Shown here: piece after piece, positions 1-7,739 of the stretch
Position numbering within the stretch: position 1 is the first letter of the stretch
Layout of the letters: each line of letters begins with the position of its first letter
DNA from: an uncultured Croceitalea sp.
GTDB lineage: Bacteria > Bacteroidota > Bacteroidia > Flavobacteriales > Flavobacteriaceae
Direction: 5' to 3'
Length of the DNA: 64,000 nt
NCBI GenBank assembly: GCA_947494805.1
Contig: CANLWK010000001.1
Location: 1,116,001 to 1,180,000, forward strand
The notes under the pieces: generated by a model
Databases searched by the model: none
Told to the model about the DNA's origin: nothing
What the model saw: only the letters and a program-made list of their open reading frames with translations
Program-made: the position numbers and the translations under genes

Positions 1-105
1 ATGCAAGATATGGGCAAGGTAATGGGTATCGTTTCAAAAGAGTTAGCTGGTCAGGCCGATGGAAAAACCATTTCGTCAATAGTAAAGGCAAAATTAAGTT
101 CATAA
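1..105 (+). CDS. GatB/YqeY domain protein, C-terminal end (partial)
   Basis: Only the last 34 codons lie in the window and the gene begins upstream of base 1. The readable end contains DMGKVMGIVSKELAGQADG followed by TISSIVKAKL, which is the usual C-terminus of YqeY-type proteins related to the tail domain of GatB. The family is thought to be linked to tRNA-dependent amidation or tRNA binding, but the role of the stand-alone protein is not settled. The tRNA-Arg gene follows 6 bases after the stop. The first in-window ATG is internal to the gene and is not a start. Confidence 0.75.
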   Translation: MQDMGKVMGIVSKELAGQADGKTISSIVKAKLSS

Positions 106-111
106 ATTTAA

Positions 112-185
112 GGCCACGTAGCTCAGCTGAATAGAGCACTGGATTTCGGCTCCAGCGGTCGTAGGTTTGAATCCTACCGTGGTCA
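112..185 (+). tRNA. tRNA-Arg (anticodon TCG)
   Basis: A 74-base cloverleaf can be drawn by hand. The acceptor arm is GGCCACG with CGTGGTC, allowing one G-T pair, and the discriminator base is A. The D-arm begins GTAGCTCAG, and the anticodon stem CTGGA/TCCAG encloses the loop TTTCGGC. This puts TCG at positions 34-36, reading the arginine codon CGA. The T-arm has GGTTTGAATCC. The CCA end is not encoded, so it must be added after transcription. Confidence 0.95.
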
Positions 186-200
186 CGAATAAGTAAAAAA

Positions 201-250
201 CCCACACGGCAAATCAGGCTAGCTTGAATTTGTAAGTGTGGGCTTTTTAT
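201..250 (+). terminator. Terminator after tRNA-Arg
   Basis: CCCACAC at 201-207 pairs with GTGTGGG at 236-242. Extra pairing is possible inside the loop (CAAAT with ATTTG). A T-rich run CTTTTTATTTT follows. This suits intrinsic termination of the tRNA transcript. Confidence 0.7.
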
Positions 251-342
251 TTTCAAAGCGGAGTTTTGTTTGGAAAAACGAGCGTAGCGAAGTTAATCCC
301 TGTAATTGGGCCATGACGATGGCCTGAATTTGTAAGTGTGGG
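225..342. repeat. 18-bp direct repeat, two copies 100 bp apart
   Basis: TGAATTTGTAAGTGTGGG occurs at 225-242 and again, identical, at 325-342. The first copy supplies the right arm of the tRNA terminator. The second follows the sequence GGGCCATGACGATGGCC, which holds a GGCC-type inverted repeat, and is itself followed by TTTTC. The segment 243-420 holds no gene that I can support. Confidence 0.6.
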
Positions 343-355
343 TTTTCATCTCAAA

Positions 356-381
356 AGTGGTACTTCACAGAAACTACCACT
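356..381 (-). terminator. Possible terminator of the first LytS/LytTR operon
   Basis: AGTGGTA (356-362) and TACCACT (375-381) form a 7-bp stem with a 12-base loop. Read on the minus strand it is followed by TTTTGA. It lies 40 bases beyond the stop of the histidine kinase gene. The short T-run makes it a weak candidate. CACAGAA at 366-372 can alternatively pair with TTCTGTG at 401-407. Confidence 0.4.
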
Positions 382-420
382 ATTCAATTTTAGGGTTGTA
401 TTCTGTGATTTTTCTTAGTC

Positions 421-1527
421 TTAAACCCTTAGTGCGGGTAGCTGAAGTTTTACCCATACCACAGAGCCTGTTTGCTCACCACTCTTTAATGAATCATTGA
501 AAATTTTAAAATCAAAATCACCTCTGAACAAAGAATTTAACCTGGCCAAAACGTTCCCAATGCCCAGACCAAACACAGGAGGTTCAATTTCTAAAGGTTT
601 TCCATTATTGACAATATTGATATTGATGACATCCCCATTTAACCTGGCCCATATTTGGGTTTTAATGTTCTGATGCTTCTCTGAAAATCCGTGCTTAATG
701 GTGTTCTCAATAAATGGTTGCAGTAATAGAGGGGGAATAAGATATTCGTCTAATTCCTTTGGAATATCAAGATCCACTAACCATTTATCATCATACCTTA
801 GTCGTTCCATGTTTATATATGTTTTCAACAAGGATAGCTCATCTTGAAATCTCGTCAATTTGGTTTCTTGAAGGTTCAGGGTACATCTTAACAGATAACT
901 TAAATCGGCTATGGCATCTTGAGCTTTTAATTTGTTATCGTTAATCAACGATGAGATACCATTGAGAGCATTGAAAAGAAAATGAGGATTTAATTGAGCC
1001 TGTAGTGCCTTTACCTTTGAATCTAAAAGTTTGGTTTTAAGTTGAGACGCTTCTAGTTCATCCTTTTTTTGTTGAATTAAGTACTGATAGGCGTACACTA
1101 TTGCTATCATTGAGAAATACACGAAGAAATTAAAACTCAATCCACTTAGACCTCTAATGAAAATGCTTTCAATGCTCAAAGCGGCAACTTTTGAAAATAC
1201 ATGGACATCCAATAAAAGTCCAATACCAGCGGTGTAAAAAGCCAACAGACTGGCAAGTAGTAAATGAACTGACAGCATTAAGGGGTTCAAGGTTTTTCCA
1301 CCGAAGATTTTTTTTGTAAGCAAGAGTGCAGTAAATATATAAGCAAGTTTGGTGACAAAGAAAACCCCATACTGTATCAAAAGTTCCCTAATAAGAACAT
1401 CAAGTTCATTTTGTTGGTGGTAGATGAGCACTGTTCCAACAAAATCGATAATGTAGGCGATGAGGTAGTAGACCAAAAGTACTTGGACCAATTTTTTGTC
1501 GATGAGTTTGCCAAAATGCTTTCCCAT
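421..1527 (-). CDS. LytS/YehU-family sensor histidine kinase
   Basis: This 368-residue inner-membrane kinase is the sensor of a LytS/LytTR two-component system. About four hydrophobic segments lie near residues 16-36, 52-71, 86-106 and 130-150, followed by a short coiled linker. The His_kinase domain starts with QAQLNPHFLFNALN, with the phospho-acceptor at His182. The ATPase part has the LQPFIENTIKHG N-box and the glycine-rich GLGIGN. There is no large extracytoplasmic domain, so the signal probably reaches the membrane part directly or through a partner. The gene follows its response regulator by 4 bases on the same strand, a clear operon. The ligand is unknown. Confidence 0.88.
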   Translation of the reverse strand: MGKHFGKLIDKKLVQVLLVYYLIAYIIDFVGTVLIYHQQNELDVLIRELLIQYGVFFVTKLAYIFTALLLTKKIFGGKTLNPLMLSVHLLLASLLAFYTAGIGLLLDVHVFSKVAALSIESIFIRGLSGLSFNFFVYFSMIAIVYAYQYLIQQKKDELEASQLKTKLLDSKVKALQAQLNPHFLFNALNGISSLINDNKLKAQDAIADLSYLLRCTLNLQETKLTRFQDELSLLKTYINMERLRYDDKWLVDLDIPKELDEYLIPPLLLQPFIENTIKHGFSEKHQNIKTQIWARLNGDVININIVNNGKPLEIEPPVFGLGIGNVLARLNSLFRGDFDFKIFNDSLKSGEQTGSVVWVKLQLPALRV

Positions 1528-1531
1528 GGTA

Positions 1532-2314
1532 TTATCTAAGATGCAATTGTTTTAGAAAATCGTTTTTATAGTTTTTTGTAACATTGAACCTTTGGCCATC
1601 ACCCATCACTACGCTATAATCACCAAGTCCCTCACTTACCACTTCCTTGATTTCTTCGATTCTTATGATCGTTGAACGATTTAACCTTAAAAACTTATTG
1701 GAATCAAGTTTCTGCATCAGTGCTGTCATTGAAGTTCTATAAAGATGCTTTTTACCATTGATCATAAAGAGTTCGGCATAATAAGTTGATGAGATGATAT
1801 ATTTGATTTCTTTAGTGGCCGCGAAAATGTACTTTTTCCCAACTTTAAGAACTATCTTTTCTAAGAAAGCGCTTTCTATATTTTTACTCGTTTCATAGTG
1901 TTCAACCAAAATATTAAGCTTGTCGTATAGATTTTTTTGATCGCCTTCTTTCTTTCGTGCCTCCAACTTTTTGAAAGCTCTGTTCAAAGCAGATAAAACC
2001 CTTTCCTCTTTATAGGGTTTTAGCAAATAATCAATGGCCTCAACCTCAAAAGCCTTTAAAGCATGATTATCGTAAGCAGTTACAAAAACAACAATGGGCA
2101 TTAATGATGAATCAATTCTATTTAACACTTCAAAACCTGAAAAGTCTGTCATTTTGATATCTAAAAAAACCAGGTCAGGTCGCACCGATTCAATTTTTTT
2201 AACTGCATCTGATCCTGAGTTCGCCTCAAACAGTTCTAAATGCATTTTACTTTGAAGAATATTTGATAAACGCCTTCGCGCTAATCTCTCATCGTCAACA
2301 ATCAGAGTTTTCAT
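1532..2314 (-). CDS. LytTR-family response regulator
   Basis: This 260-residue cytoplasmic regulator has an N-terminal receiver domain: acidic pair Asp7/Asp8, phospho-acceptor Asp52 in VFLDIKM, and conserved Lys in LLKPY. A C-terminal LytTR DNA-binding domain covers about residues 155-258, with the FLRLNRSTIIRI and YKNDFLKQL signatures. It is first in the operon with the kinase just downstream, and is divergent from the exported propeller protein at 2560. LytTR proteins usually bind pairs of direct repeats. I could not identify a convincing pair in the 245-bp intergenic region, although an inverted repeat is present at 2419-2465. Confidence 0.88.
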   Translation of the reverse strand: MKTLIVDDERLARRRLSNILQSKMHLELFEANSGSDAVKKIESVRPDLVFLDIKMTDFSGFEVLNRIDSSLMPIVVFVTAYDNHALKAFEVEAIDYLLKPYKEERVLSALNRAFKKLEARKKEGDQKNLYDKLNILVEHYETSKNIESAFLEKIVLKVGKKYIFAATKEIKYIISSTYYAELFMINGKKHLYRTSMTALMQKLDSNKFLRLNRSTIIRIEEIKEVVSEGLGDYSVVMGDGQRFNVTKNYKNDFLKQLHLR

Positions 2315-2418
2315 AAAAGCATAGGTGTTAAAATATTAAGGGCCTAACTACAAAAGAAAGTAAAAAGATAAATGAAATTATAACAATAAAGTTTTGGGGT
2401 TAAATCCACTGGCATTTT

Positions 2419-2465
2419 GTCCATTAATGCCTTTGATTTTGTGTATAAAAGTAGCTTTAATGGAC
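2419..2465. promoter_or_regulatory. 9-bp inverted repeat in divergent promoter region
   Basis: GTCCATTAA (2419-2427) and TTAATGGAC (2457-2465) are perfect reverse complements separated by 29 bases. They lie between the divergent response regulator (start 2314) and the propeller gene (start 2560). The spacer holds an AT-rich TTTGATTTTGTGTATAAAAG stretch that could carry a promoter. This is a candidate operator; the binding protein is unknown. Confidence 0.35.
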
Positions 2466-2559
2466 TTACGCAACCAAAATATCTAAAAATGCCCCATATA
2501 TATCAATTTTCACAATGCGATGCCTCGTTTATTTAACTTGGTGAAAAAACCAATTCATA

Positions 2560-3813
2560 ATGAGATTTAAGATACTGTGCATATGTGTGTTGATTTTTGG
2601 TTTTTCGCACAGCCAAAAAAAGCTTAGTGATATTTATAAACAAAGCATGGAGGCCCATGCTCAAAAAGACTACGTAAAATTCGTTGGCCTTACCAAAGAG
2701 GCTTTAACGGTACATCCTTCACAACCTACTTTTCTTTATAATTTGGCTGCAGGTTACAGTCTTCTCGATAGTACGGAGCATGCATTTAAAGCGCTCAAAA
2801 AAATTATGAGTTGGAACGCCAAACTACCCTATAAAGAAGATGTAGATTTTAATAACCTATTGGTCTTAAAGACTAAATTAGATTCATTGGAAATACTTGT
2901 AAATACTTATAATGAGTATAAAAAGACTAGCAGTACTTTTGTCAATCTCAGTAACAAAAGGCATTTGGAAGATTTGGTATTGGTAGATTCATTTCTGTTT
3001 CTTTCTGATGTCTATAACGGCAAACTGCTCAAGTTTGACCTTAAACAGAATGAGATAATTTTTGAAAAGGAGTTCGATGCCCCCGTAATGGCTTTGGCAA
3101 CAGACCCTATATCAGGTACAATATGGGTGTCGACCGCCGATATTGCAGAGTCAAGAAAAAAAATGGCTGCAACCGCCTTGCCCAAGGTCTTTGAGATTGA
3201 ACCTGCAACTGGTAGTATAATTTCTGTACTAACACTATCAAAAGGTTTTGTTGCCGGTAGTATGGTTTTTGACAAAAGCGGAGTGCTATACATTACAAAT
3301 TCTTCAAAACCCGAAATCGCCATATTTGATTTGCAAAATCAAGAAAAACATAGAATCTTGGATATTGATGGCGGTTTCAACCTACAAGGAATAACCATTG
3401 ACCTAGATGATAACCGGTTATACGTCTCTGACTATATTAAAGGACTATTCTCCATAGACCTTAAGAATAACTATGAACAAATCTGGTATACCTCTGAGGA
3501 TTTTTTGATGAAGGGCATTGATGGATTGGCTTTCATAGGTAAGGGGCGTTTATTGGCCATACAAAACAATGCCTGTCCAAAAAGAGTTATTAAAATCCAC
3601 CTAGCAGAATCAAAGGTTGAATCCGTTGTCTTTTTGGATAACAATTTGAAATTTAATGGAGAACCGACAAATGGCAAATACTACGAAAACTTAGGATTCA
3701 TATATGTGGCAAACAGCCAGTGGCCGCATTATGATATGAAGGGTGAAGCGCTTCTACAAAATTGGGAAGAGCAGAAGATCTTAAAAATTGATTTCAATAA
3801 ACTTTATAAGTAA
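2560..3813 (+). CDS. Exported TPR and SMP-30-like beta-propeller protein
   Basis: This 417-residue protein starts with a Sec signal peptide (hydrophobic core CICVLIFGFSHS, cleavage near residue 18). A TPR-like helical stretch (about 20-85, with FLYNLAAGYSLL) follows. The remainder reads as a six-bladed propeller of the SMP-30/gluconolactonase/NHL type, with blade-like phrases GTIWVSTAD, GVLYITNSS, NRLYVSDY and GFIYVANSQ. It is probably periplasmic. Family members include lactonases, but many are non-catalytic sensors, and I cannot assign a substrate. A DUF5694 gene follows 6 bases later and probably shares the transcript. Confidence 0.7.
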   Translation: MRFKILCICVLIFGFSHSQKKLSDIYKQSMEAHAQKDYVKFVGLTKEALTVHPSQPTFLYNLAAGYSLLDSTEHAFKALKKIMSWNAKLPYKEDVDFNNLLVLKTKLDSLEILVNTYNEYKKTSSTFVNLSNKRHLEDLVLVDSFLFLSDVYNGKLLKFDLKQNEIIFEKEFDAPVMALATDPISGTIWVSTADIAESRKKMAATALPKVFEIEPATGSIISVLTLSKGFVAGSMVFDKSGVLYITNSSKPEIAIFDLQNQEKHRILDIDGGFNLQGITIDLDDNRLYVSDYIKGLFSIDLKNNYEQIWYTSEDFLMKGIDGLAFIGKGRLLAIQNNACPKRVIKIHLAESKVESVVFLDNNLKFNGEPTNGKYYENLGFIYVANSQWPHYDMKGEALLQNWEEQKILKIDFNKLYK

Positions 3814-3819
3814 ACTGTT

Positions 3820-4701
3820 ATGACCCTACTAAAAGTAAAACGCATAAAAATACATAGTGTTGGTGCTTTAAGTTTAATCATGTTGTTTTTTTCTTGTATT
3901 GAAGTTAATGAGAAGACATTGACGACCCCAATGGTTAAAGAAGAGAATACAGATACGATACTACCAAAAATTGCCATATTGGGAACGTTTCATTTTGGAG
4001 AAACTACTGACTATTCCTCTATGGATATGGATGATTTTTCGGCTCCGTCAAGGCAAAAGGAACTTGACGAACTGGTGCGTGTTATTGAACGTTATCGCCC
4101 AACCAAAATTCTTTTGGAATGTCAGTTAAAGGAGGAACTACAGTTTCAGAATTCTTACGAGAAATATATCGCCAACCAGCGGCCATTGCAAATAGATGAG
4201 AGAGAACAAATTGGCTATAGATTGGCAAAAAACTTAGGTCATTCAACCATTTACTGTATTGATTACAAATTATCTTTGCCACTTGACGAGTTATCGCGGT
4301 TCGCAGAAAACAACAAGAAGGAAGAGTTTTTCAAGTTTTTGCAGAGTATTGAACAGAGTGATGAAAGAGATTCGAAAATATTGTCCAACACAACACTTAG
4401 AGCGTACTTTGCTTATAAAAATAGTTTGGGCGAAGATTTAAAAAACAAAAGACAGTATATTCAAGAAACGGCAAAGTTCGTATCCGACAGTACTTATATA
4501 GGGGTCGAGTTTGTCTCAAAATGGTGGGAACGAAATTTTCACATCATGTCGAACATTGATAGTCATATGACTTCAACAGATGTGATTTTGGTTCTTATTG
4601 GTGGGGCACATCGTACCGTTCTTAAAGACTTCTACCAAGATAGGGATGATGTGACGTATGTTGAAATAGGTAAGTATTTGAAAGATGACCCCGAACAGTA
4701 A
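3820..4701 (+). CDS. DUF5694 lipoprotein
   Basis: This 293-residue protein has a lipoprotein signal with lipobox LFFSC, giving an acylated Cys near residue 26. The mature part opens with IAILGTFHFGETTDY and later has KILLECQ and LVLIGGAHRTVLKDF, the pattern of DUF5694, which resembles TraB/ChaN-like folds. Such proteins may be metal-dependent hydrolases, but function is unproven. It lies 6 bases after the propeller gene. A 158-bp gap with a good promoter separates it from the next gene, so the operon probably ends here. Confidence 0.7.
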   Translation: MTLLKVKRIKIHSVGALSLIMLFFSCIEVNEKTLTTPMVKEENTDTILPKIAILGTFHFGETTDYSSMDMDDFSAPSRQKELDELVRVIERYRPTKILLECQLKEELQFQNSYEKYIANQRPLQIDEREQIGYRLAKNLGHSTIYCIDYKLSLPLDELSRFAENNKKEEFFKFLQSIEQSDERDSKILSNTTLRAYFAYKNSLGEDLKNKRQYIQETAKFVSDSTYIGVEFVSKWWERNFHIMSNIDSHMTSTDVILVLIGGAHRTVLKDFYQDRDDVTYVEIGKYLKDDPEQ

Positions 4702-4805
4702 TTACATTTTTCTATAAACTTATGGAATGAAAATGAGTAGCGACATCGGTACTTTATAAAATACCCAATTCGCAACATGAATTCCCGTATTACCAACTTC
4801 TCACT

Positions 4806-4835
4806 TTGTTTAAAATGCATAGAACCATAGGTTTG
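4806..4835 (+). promoter_or_regulatory. Bacteroidota sigma-A promoter for the NTF2/DOMON/LytS operon
   Basis: TTG at 4806-4808, a 19-base spacer and TAGGTTTG at 4828-4835 match the Bacteroidota -33/-7 consensus TTG-N19-TAnnTTTG. Transcription would start near 4842, about 18 bases before the ATG at 4860. It is the best-matching promoter I found in the window. Confidence 0.7.
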
Positions 4836-4859
4836 CCTTAAATATAAAAAACGAGAATT

Positions 4860-5288
4860 ATGTTAGCTAAAAAAACGGTAGTAAGCGTATTGTTCTTCGC
4901 ACTTGCATTCGGTATTGGTCATGCACAAGATTCAAAAAAAGAAATTAAGAGAGTGGCCCTTCAATTCGTGAAAGGAGCTGATGTTCAGGATGGGAAAATT
5001 CTTGAGTCCGTCTTAGAACCCAAATCACTTCAGTATGTACTGATGGGAGGAAAGTTGAATTTGTTTTCAGCCAAAGACTATATTCAAATGGTCAAAGACA
5101 AGAAGTTGGGCGGAAAACCACGTAAAATTACCTTTCGGCATGCAGAACTTTTAGGGGACAATATGGCTGTAGTCGTTTTGAATGCTGTAAGTGAAGAATA
5201 TGACTTTTTATACCAACTGTCCATGACCAAACTTGATGATGGAAAATGGGATATTGTTGGTATAACTGCTGAAATCAAAGGTGTCTGA
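4860..5288 (+). CDS. Secreted NTF2-like (lumazine-binding-like) protein
   Basis: This 142-residue protein has a signal peptide (VLFFALAFGIGHAQ, cleavage near residue 22). The mature domain of about 120 residues has the pattern of the Lumazine_bd_2/NTF2-like family: an early helix, LFSAKDYIQMV, then beta strands ending in WDIVGITAEIKG. It is probably periplasmic with a cone-shaped pocket for a small ligand; no catalytic residues are evident. It is the first gene after the promoter at 4806 and is followed 2 bases later by the DOMON gene and then a histidine kinase. A role in sensing is possible but is only inferred from this order. Confidence 0.7.
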   Translation: MLAKKTVVSVLFFALAFGIGHAQDSKKEIKRVALQFVKGADVQDGKILESVLEPKSLQYVLMGGKLNLFSAKDYIQMVKDKKLGGKPRKITFRHAELLGDNMAVVVLNAVSEEYDFLYQLSMTKLDDGKWDIVGITAEIKGV

Positions 5289-5290
5289 TT

Positions 5291-5803
5291 GTGAGGGCTT
5301 ACCAAAATCCTTCACTTTTAATTATGCTGTTCTTAGGATTTGCTGGTCTTTACGGCCAGCAATCCATTAAGGCTTCAGGAATAACGTTTTCTTACGAAAT
5401 TAATGGTGATGCATTGAAGTGTGCCTTGACCGCACCCACTCAAGGGTGGATTGGTGTAGGGTTCAACCATAATAACTCCATTGTCGGTAGTGATCTGCTA
5501 TTGTTTCATGTGGTTGACGGTAAACCTTCAAGTAGGGATTTGTATGTAAAAGAAGTAGGAAACCCCATAAATGATAAAGCAAATGGCGGCAGTAATACTA
5601 TTACCCTAATTGACGGAATGGAGGACGATTCAAGCACAAAAGTGGTTTTTTCCATACCCTTGAATTCAAGGGATCCCAATGACTTTGTCCATATCATAGA
5701 AAATGAATTTTGGCTTATCCTAGCATACTCCGTTGACGATGACTTCAGACATCATTCGAGAGTTCGTAAACATCTTCCTTTGGTATTAAAAAAGGGCCCT
5801 TGA
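5291..5803 (+). CDS. Exported DOMON-domain protein
   Basis: This 170-residue protein has a signal peptide ending near GLYGQ and then a single DOMON domain of about 130 residues. Typical phrases are ITFSYEINGDALKCALTA, GWIGVGFNHNN, GSDLLLFHV, VVFSIPLNS and FWLILAYSV. DOMON domains bind heme or sugars on the outside of the membrane. The start chosen is GTG at 5291, because it gives a charged N-terminus before the hydrophobic core; the next in-frame ATG (about 5324) would leave no n-region. The gene sits 2 bases after the NTF2-like gene and 23 bases before the LytS-type kinase, so it may be the extracytoplasmic input partner of that kinase. Confidence 0.7.
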   Translation: MRAYQNPSLLIMLFLGFAGLYGQQSIKASGITFSYEINGDALKCALTAPTQGWIGVGFNHNNSIVGSDLLLFHVVDGKPSSRDLYVKEVGNPINDKANGGSNTITLIDGMEDDSSTKVVFSIPLNSRDPNDFVHIIENEFWLILAYSVDDDFRHHSRVRKHLPLVLKKGP

Positions 5804-5826
5804 GAAATCATTTGTAACTTTCTAAG

Positions 5827-6900
5827 ATGATTCTCGAACGTTATAGAACCAAAATTGCCCTCTATCTTATTTGGATAGTTGCTGCTTTGTTCACGAGTAC
5901 ACAGTTGTACTTAAAAACATTGCAGGGCAATGGTACAGATTCTTGGTTCAAGCTTTTTGCCATCCAGTTTATAGTGTGGAGTATTTGGGGTTTATTGAGT
6001 CCATTGATATTCTGGTTGGGAAAACGTTTCAGAATTGATAGGCAAACTTACTATCGAGGAGTATTTATCCATATTGTATTTGCCATTGGTATTGTTTTGC
6101 TGTATTTATCATTGTATTCGGTGATTTGGAGTTTTTTAGGGATCGGCAAATTCAGTTGGGCAATTTTTGTAAGCTATTTCAAGATTTTCTTTTTGAACCT
6201 TTTTCACTGGCACTTCTTTATCTATATGGCCATTATAGGTCTGGTCCATGCCATTGCCTATCAGGCAGCATTAAAACGGCAACAACAGGAAGCCATAGTG
6301 ATGGAAAAACAATTGTTGATCAGTGAACTAAATATGTTAAAGGCCCAGTTGTCACCTCATTTTTTGTTCAACACAATAAACAATGTTGTCAGTGCCATCG
6401 AACAAGGTAAGAACCAGGTAGCTTCAGGAATGTTGATTCGTTTAGGTGAATTTTTAAGAATGTGTTTGGAAGAACCAAGACATAAAATGATTCCCCTTAG
6501 AAAAGAATTGGATTTTGTGAAAAAGTATCTAGAGATAGAAGGGTTTAGAAACAAAGAACTTGAAGTGATTTTCCATATTGATGACAATTCCAATGATTTT
6601 TCAGTACCCAGTTTCGTTTTGCAACCTATTGTTGAGAACGCTATAAAACATGGCATCTCTAAAAGCGAAGCTGCAAAACGTATTGAGATTGGTAGTAAAG
6701 AATTCAATGGATATATGAGGTTGTACGTTTATAATCAAGGCCCAAGACTAGGTCAAAGCAAAAATGAACCAACTGGTATCGGACTTCAAAACACAACAGC
6801 ACGGTTGAAAAAACTTTATGGTAAAGAAGGTGTTTTTAACTTGATTTCGGTAAATGATGGGGTAATGGCCGAAATTCAAATTCCAATTCATACCGTATGA
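5827..6900 (+). CDS. LytS/YehU-family sensor histidine kinase (second system)
   Basis: This 357-residue inner-membrane kinase has four hydrophobic segments at about residues 11-29, 43-64, 80-103 and 115-145. The His_kinase motif LKAQLSPHFLFNTINN places the phospho-acceptor at His178. The ATPase core has LQPIVENAIKHG and TGIGLQNT. It overlaps the response-regulator gene by 4 bases (ATGA), which couples their translation. It shares the architecture of the kinase at 421-1527, but the two are clearly different in sequence, so this is not a recent duplication. It is probably co-transcribed with the DOMON and NTF2-like genes. Confidence 0.88.
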   Translation: MILERYRTKIALYLIWIVAALFTSTQLYLKTLQGNGTDSWFKLFAIQFIVWSIWGLLSPLIFWLGKRFRIDRQTYYRGVFIHIVFAIGIVLLYLSLYSVIWSFLGIGKFSWAIFVSYFKIFFLNLFHWHFFIYMAIIGLVHAIAYQAALKRQQQEAIVMEKQLLISELNMLKAQLSPHFLFNTINNVVSAIEQGKNQVASGMLIRLGEFLRMCLEEPRHKMIPLRKELDFVKKYLEIEGFRNKELEVIFHIDDNSNDFSVPSFVLQPIVENAIKHGISKSEAAKRIEIGSKEFNGYMRLYVYNQGPRLGQSKNEPTGIGLQNTTARLKKLYGKEGVFNLISVNDGVMAEIQIPIHTV

Positions 6901-7673
6901 AGCTCAGAACACTAGTTGTAGACGATGAAATTGAAGCGCAAAAACGACTTCTGCTCCATTTGCAAAAGTTTGAAGTTCTTGAGCTGGTCGGTACTAGTCA
7001 AAATGGTCAAGAAGCCCTTAATGCGATCGAAACGTTAAACCCCCAGATTGTATTTCTTGATATTGAAATGCCTGAAATGAATGGTATTGAAGTATTGGCA
7101 AACTGTAAAGAACCTTATCCCTACATTGTTTTTGTGACAGCTTATGATCAATATGCAGTTCGGGCTTTTGAACAGAATGCCATTGATTATGTGCTCAAAC
7201 CCTATGCTTTTGGGCGTATTGAGCAGGCTGTATTCAAAGCTGTAGGTACTATTGAGAAAGATCGTTTGGTAAGCTTGCATACCAATCTAAAAAGTCTGTT
7301 ATCGGCATTTCCTGAAAATCAAACAATAAAAGAAGGAGCAGATTACATCAAAAGAGTTGCGGTAAAATCAATAGGTAAAACAACTTTTATAGATGTAGAT
7401 GATATTGTATGGATTGCGGGTGCAGACCAGTATATAGAAGTATATACATCCCATACGAAGTTTACTGTAAGAGAATCTATGGATAAACTTGAAAAATCTT
7501 TGGACCCACATGTGTTCTTTAGAACACATCGGTCTGCGATAGTTAACCTGAATCAGGTTTTGGCGCTTGAAAATTTGGACAAGCACACAAGTTTGGTTAT
7601 TTTGAAGGATAAGCAAAAAATTAAGATTTCAAACACACGCAAGCAGGCCTTTAAAGAAAAGATGAACATTTGA
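6897..7673 (+). CDS. LytTR-family response regulator (second system)
   Basis: This 258-residue regulator has a receiver domain with the Asp pair VVDDE, phospho-acceptor Asp55 in IVFLDIEMPEMNG and LKPYAFGR. The C-terminal LytTR DNA-binding domain has FFRTHRSAIVNLNQV and NTRKQAFKEKM. The start codon overlaps the stop of the kinase gene (ATGA). It is the last gene of the rightward run; the next gene (LacI) is convergent, 66 bases away, with no clear terminator between. Targets are unknown; its own operon and the divergent genes near 2400 are reasonable candidates. Confidence 0.88.
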   Translation: MKLRTLVVDDEIEAQKRLLLHLQKFEVLELVGTSQNGQEALNAIETLNPQIVFLDIEMPEMNGIEVLANCKEPYPYIVFVTAYDQYAVRAFEQNAIDYVLKPYAFGRIEQAVFKAVGTIEKDRLVSLHTNLKSLLSAFPENQTIKEGADYIKRVAVKSIGKTTFIDVDDIVWIAGADQYIEVYTSHTKFTVRESMDKLEKSLDPHVFFRTHRSAIVNLNQVLALENLDKHTSLVILKDKQKIKISNTRKQAFKEKMNI

Positions 7674-7739
7674 GTTATATGTATCGTTTTCGTCGCTGAG
7701 AATCTCTTCTTCATTAAGAAAAAGTGCTCTTGGCTTATA

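Noticed and set aside
112-420. Integration site of a genomic island at tRNA-Arg
   Set aside because: No integrase, no copy of the tRNA 3' end in the window and normal housekeeping genes on both sides.
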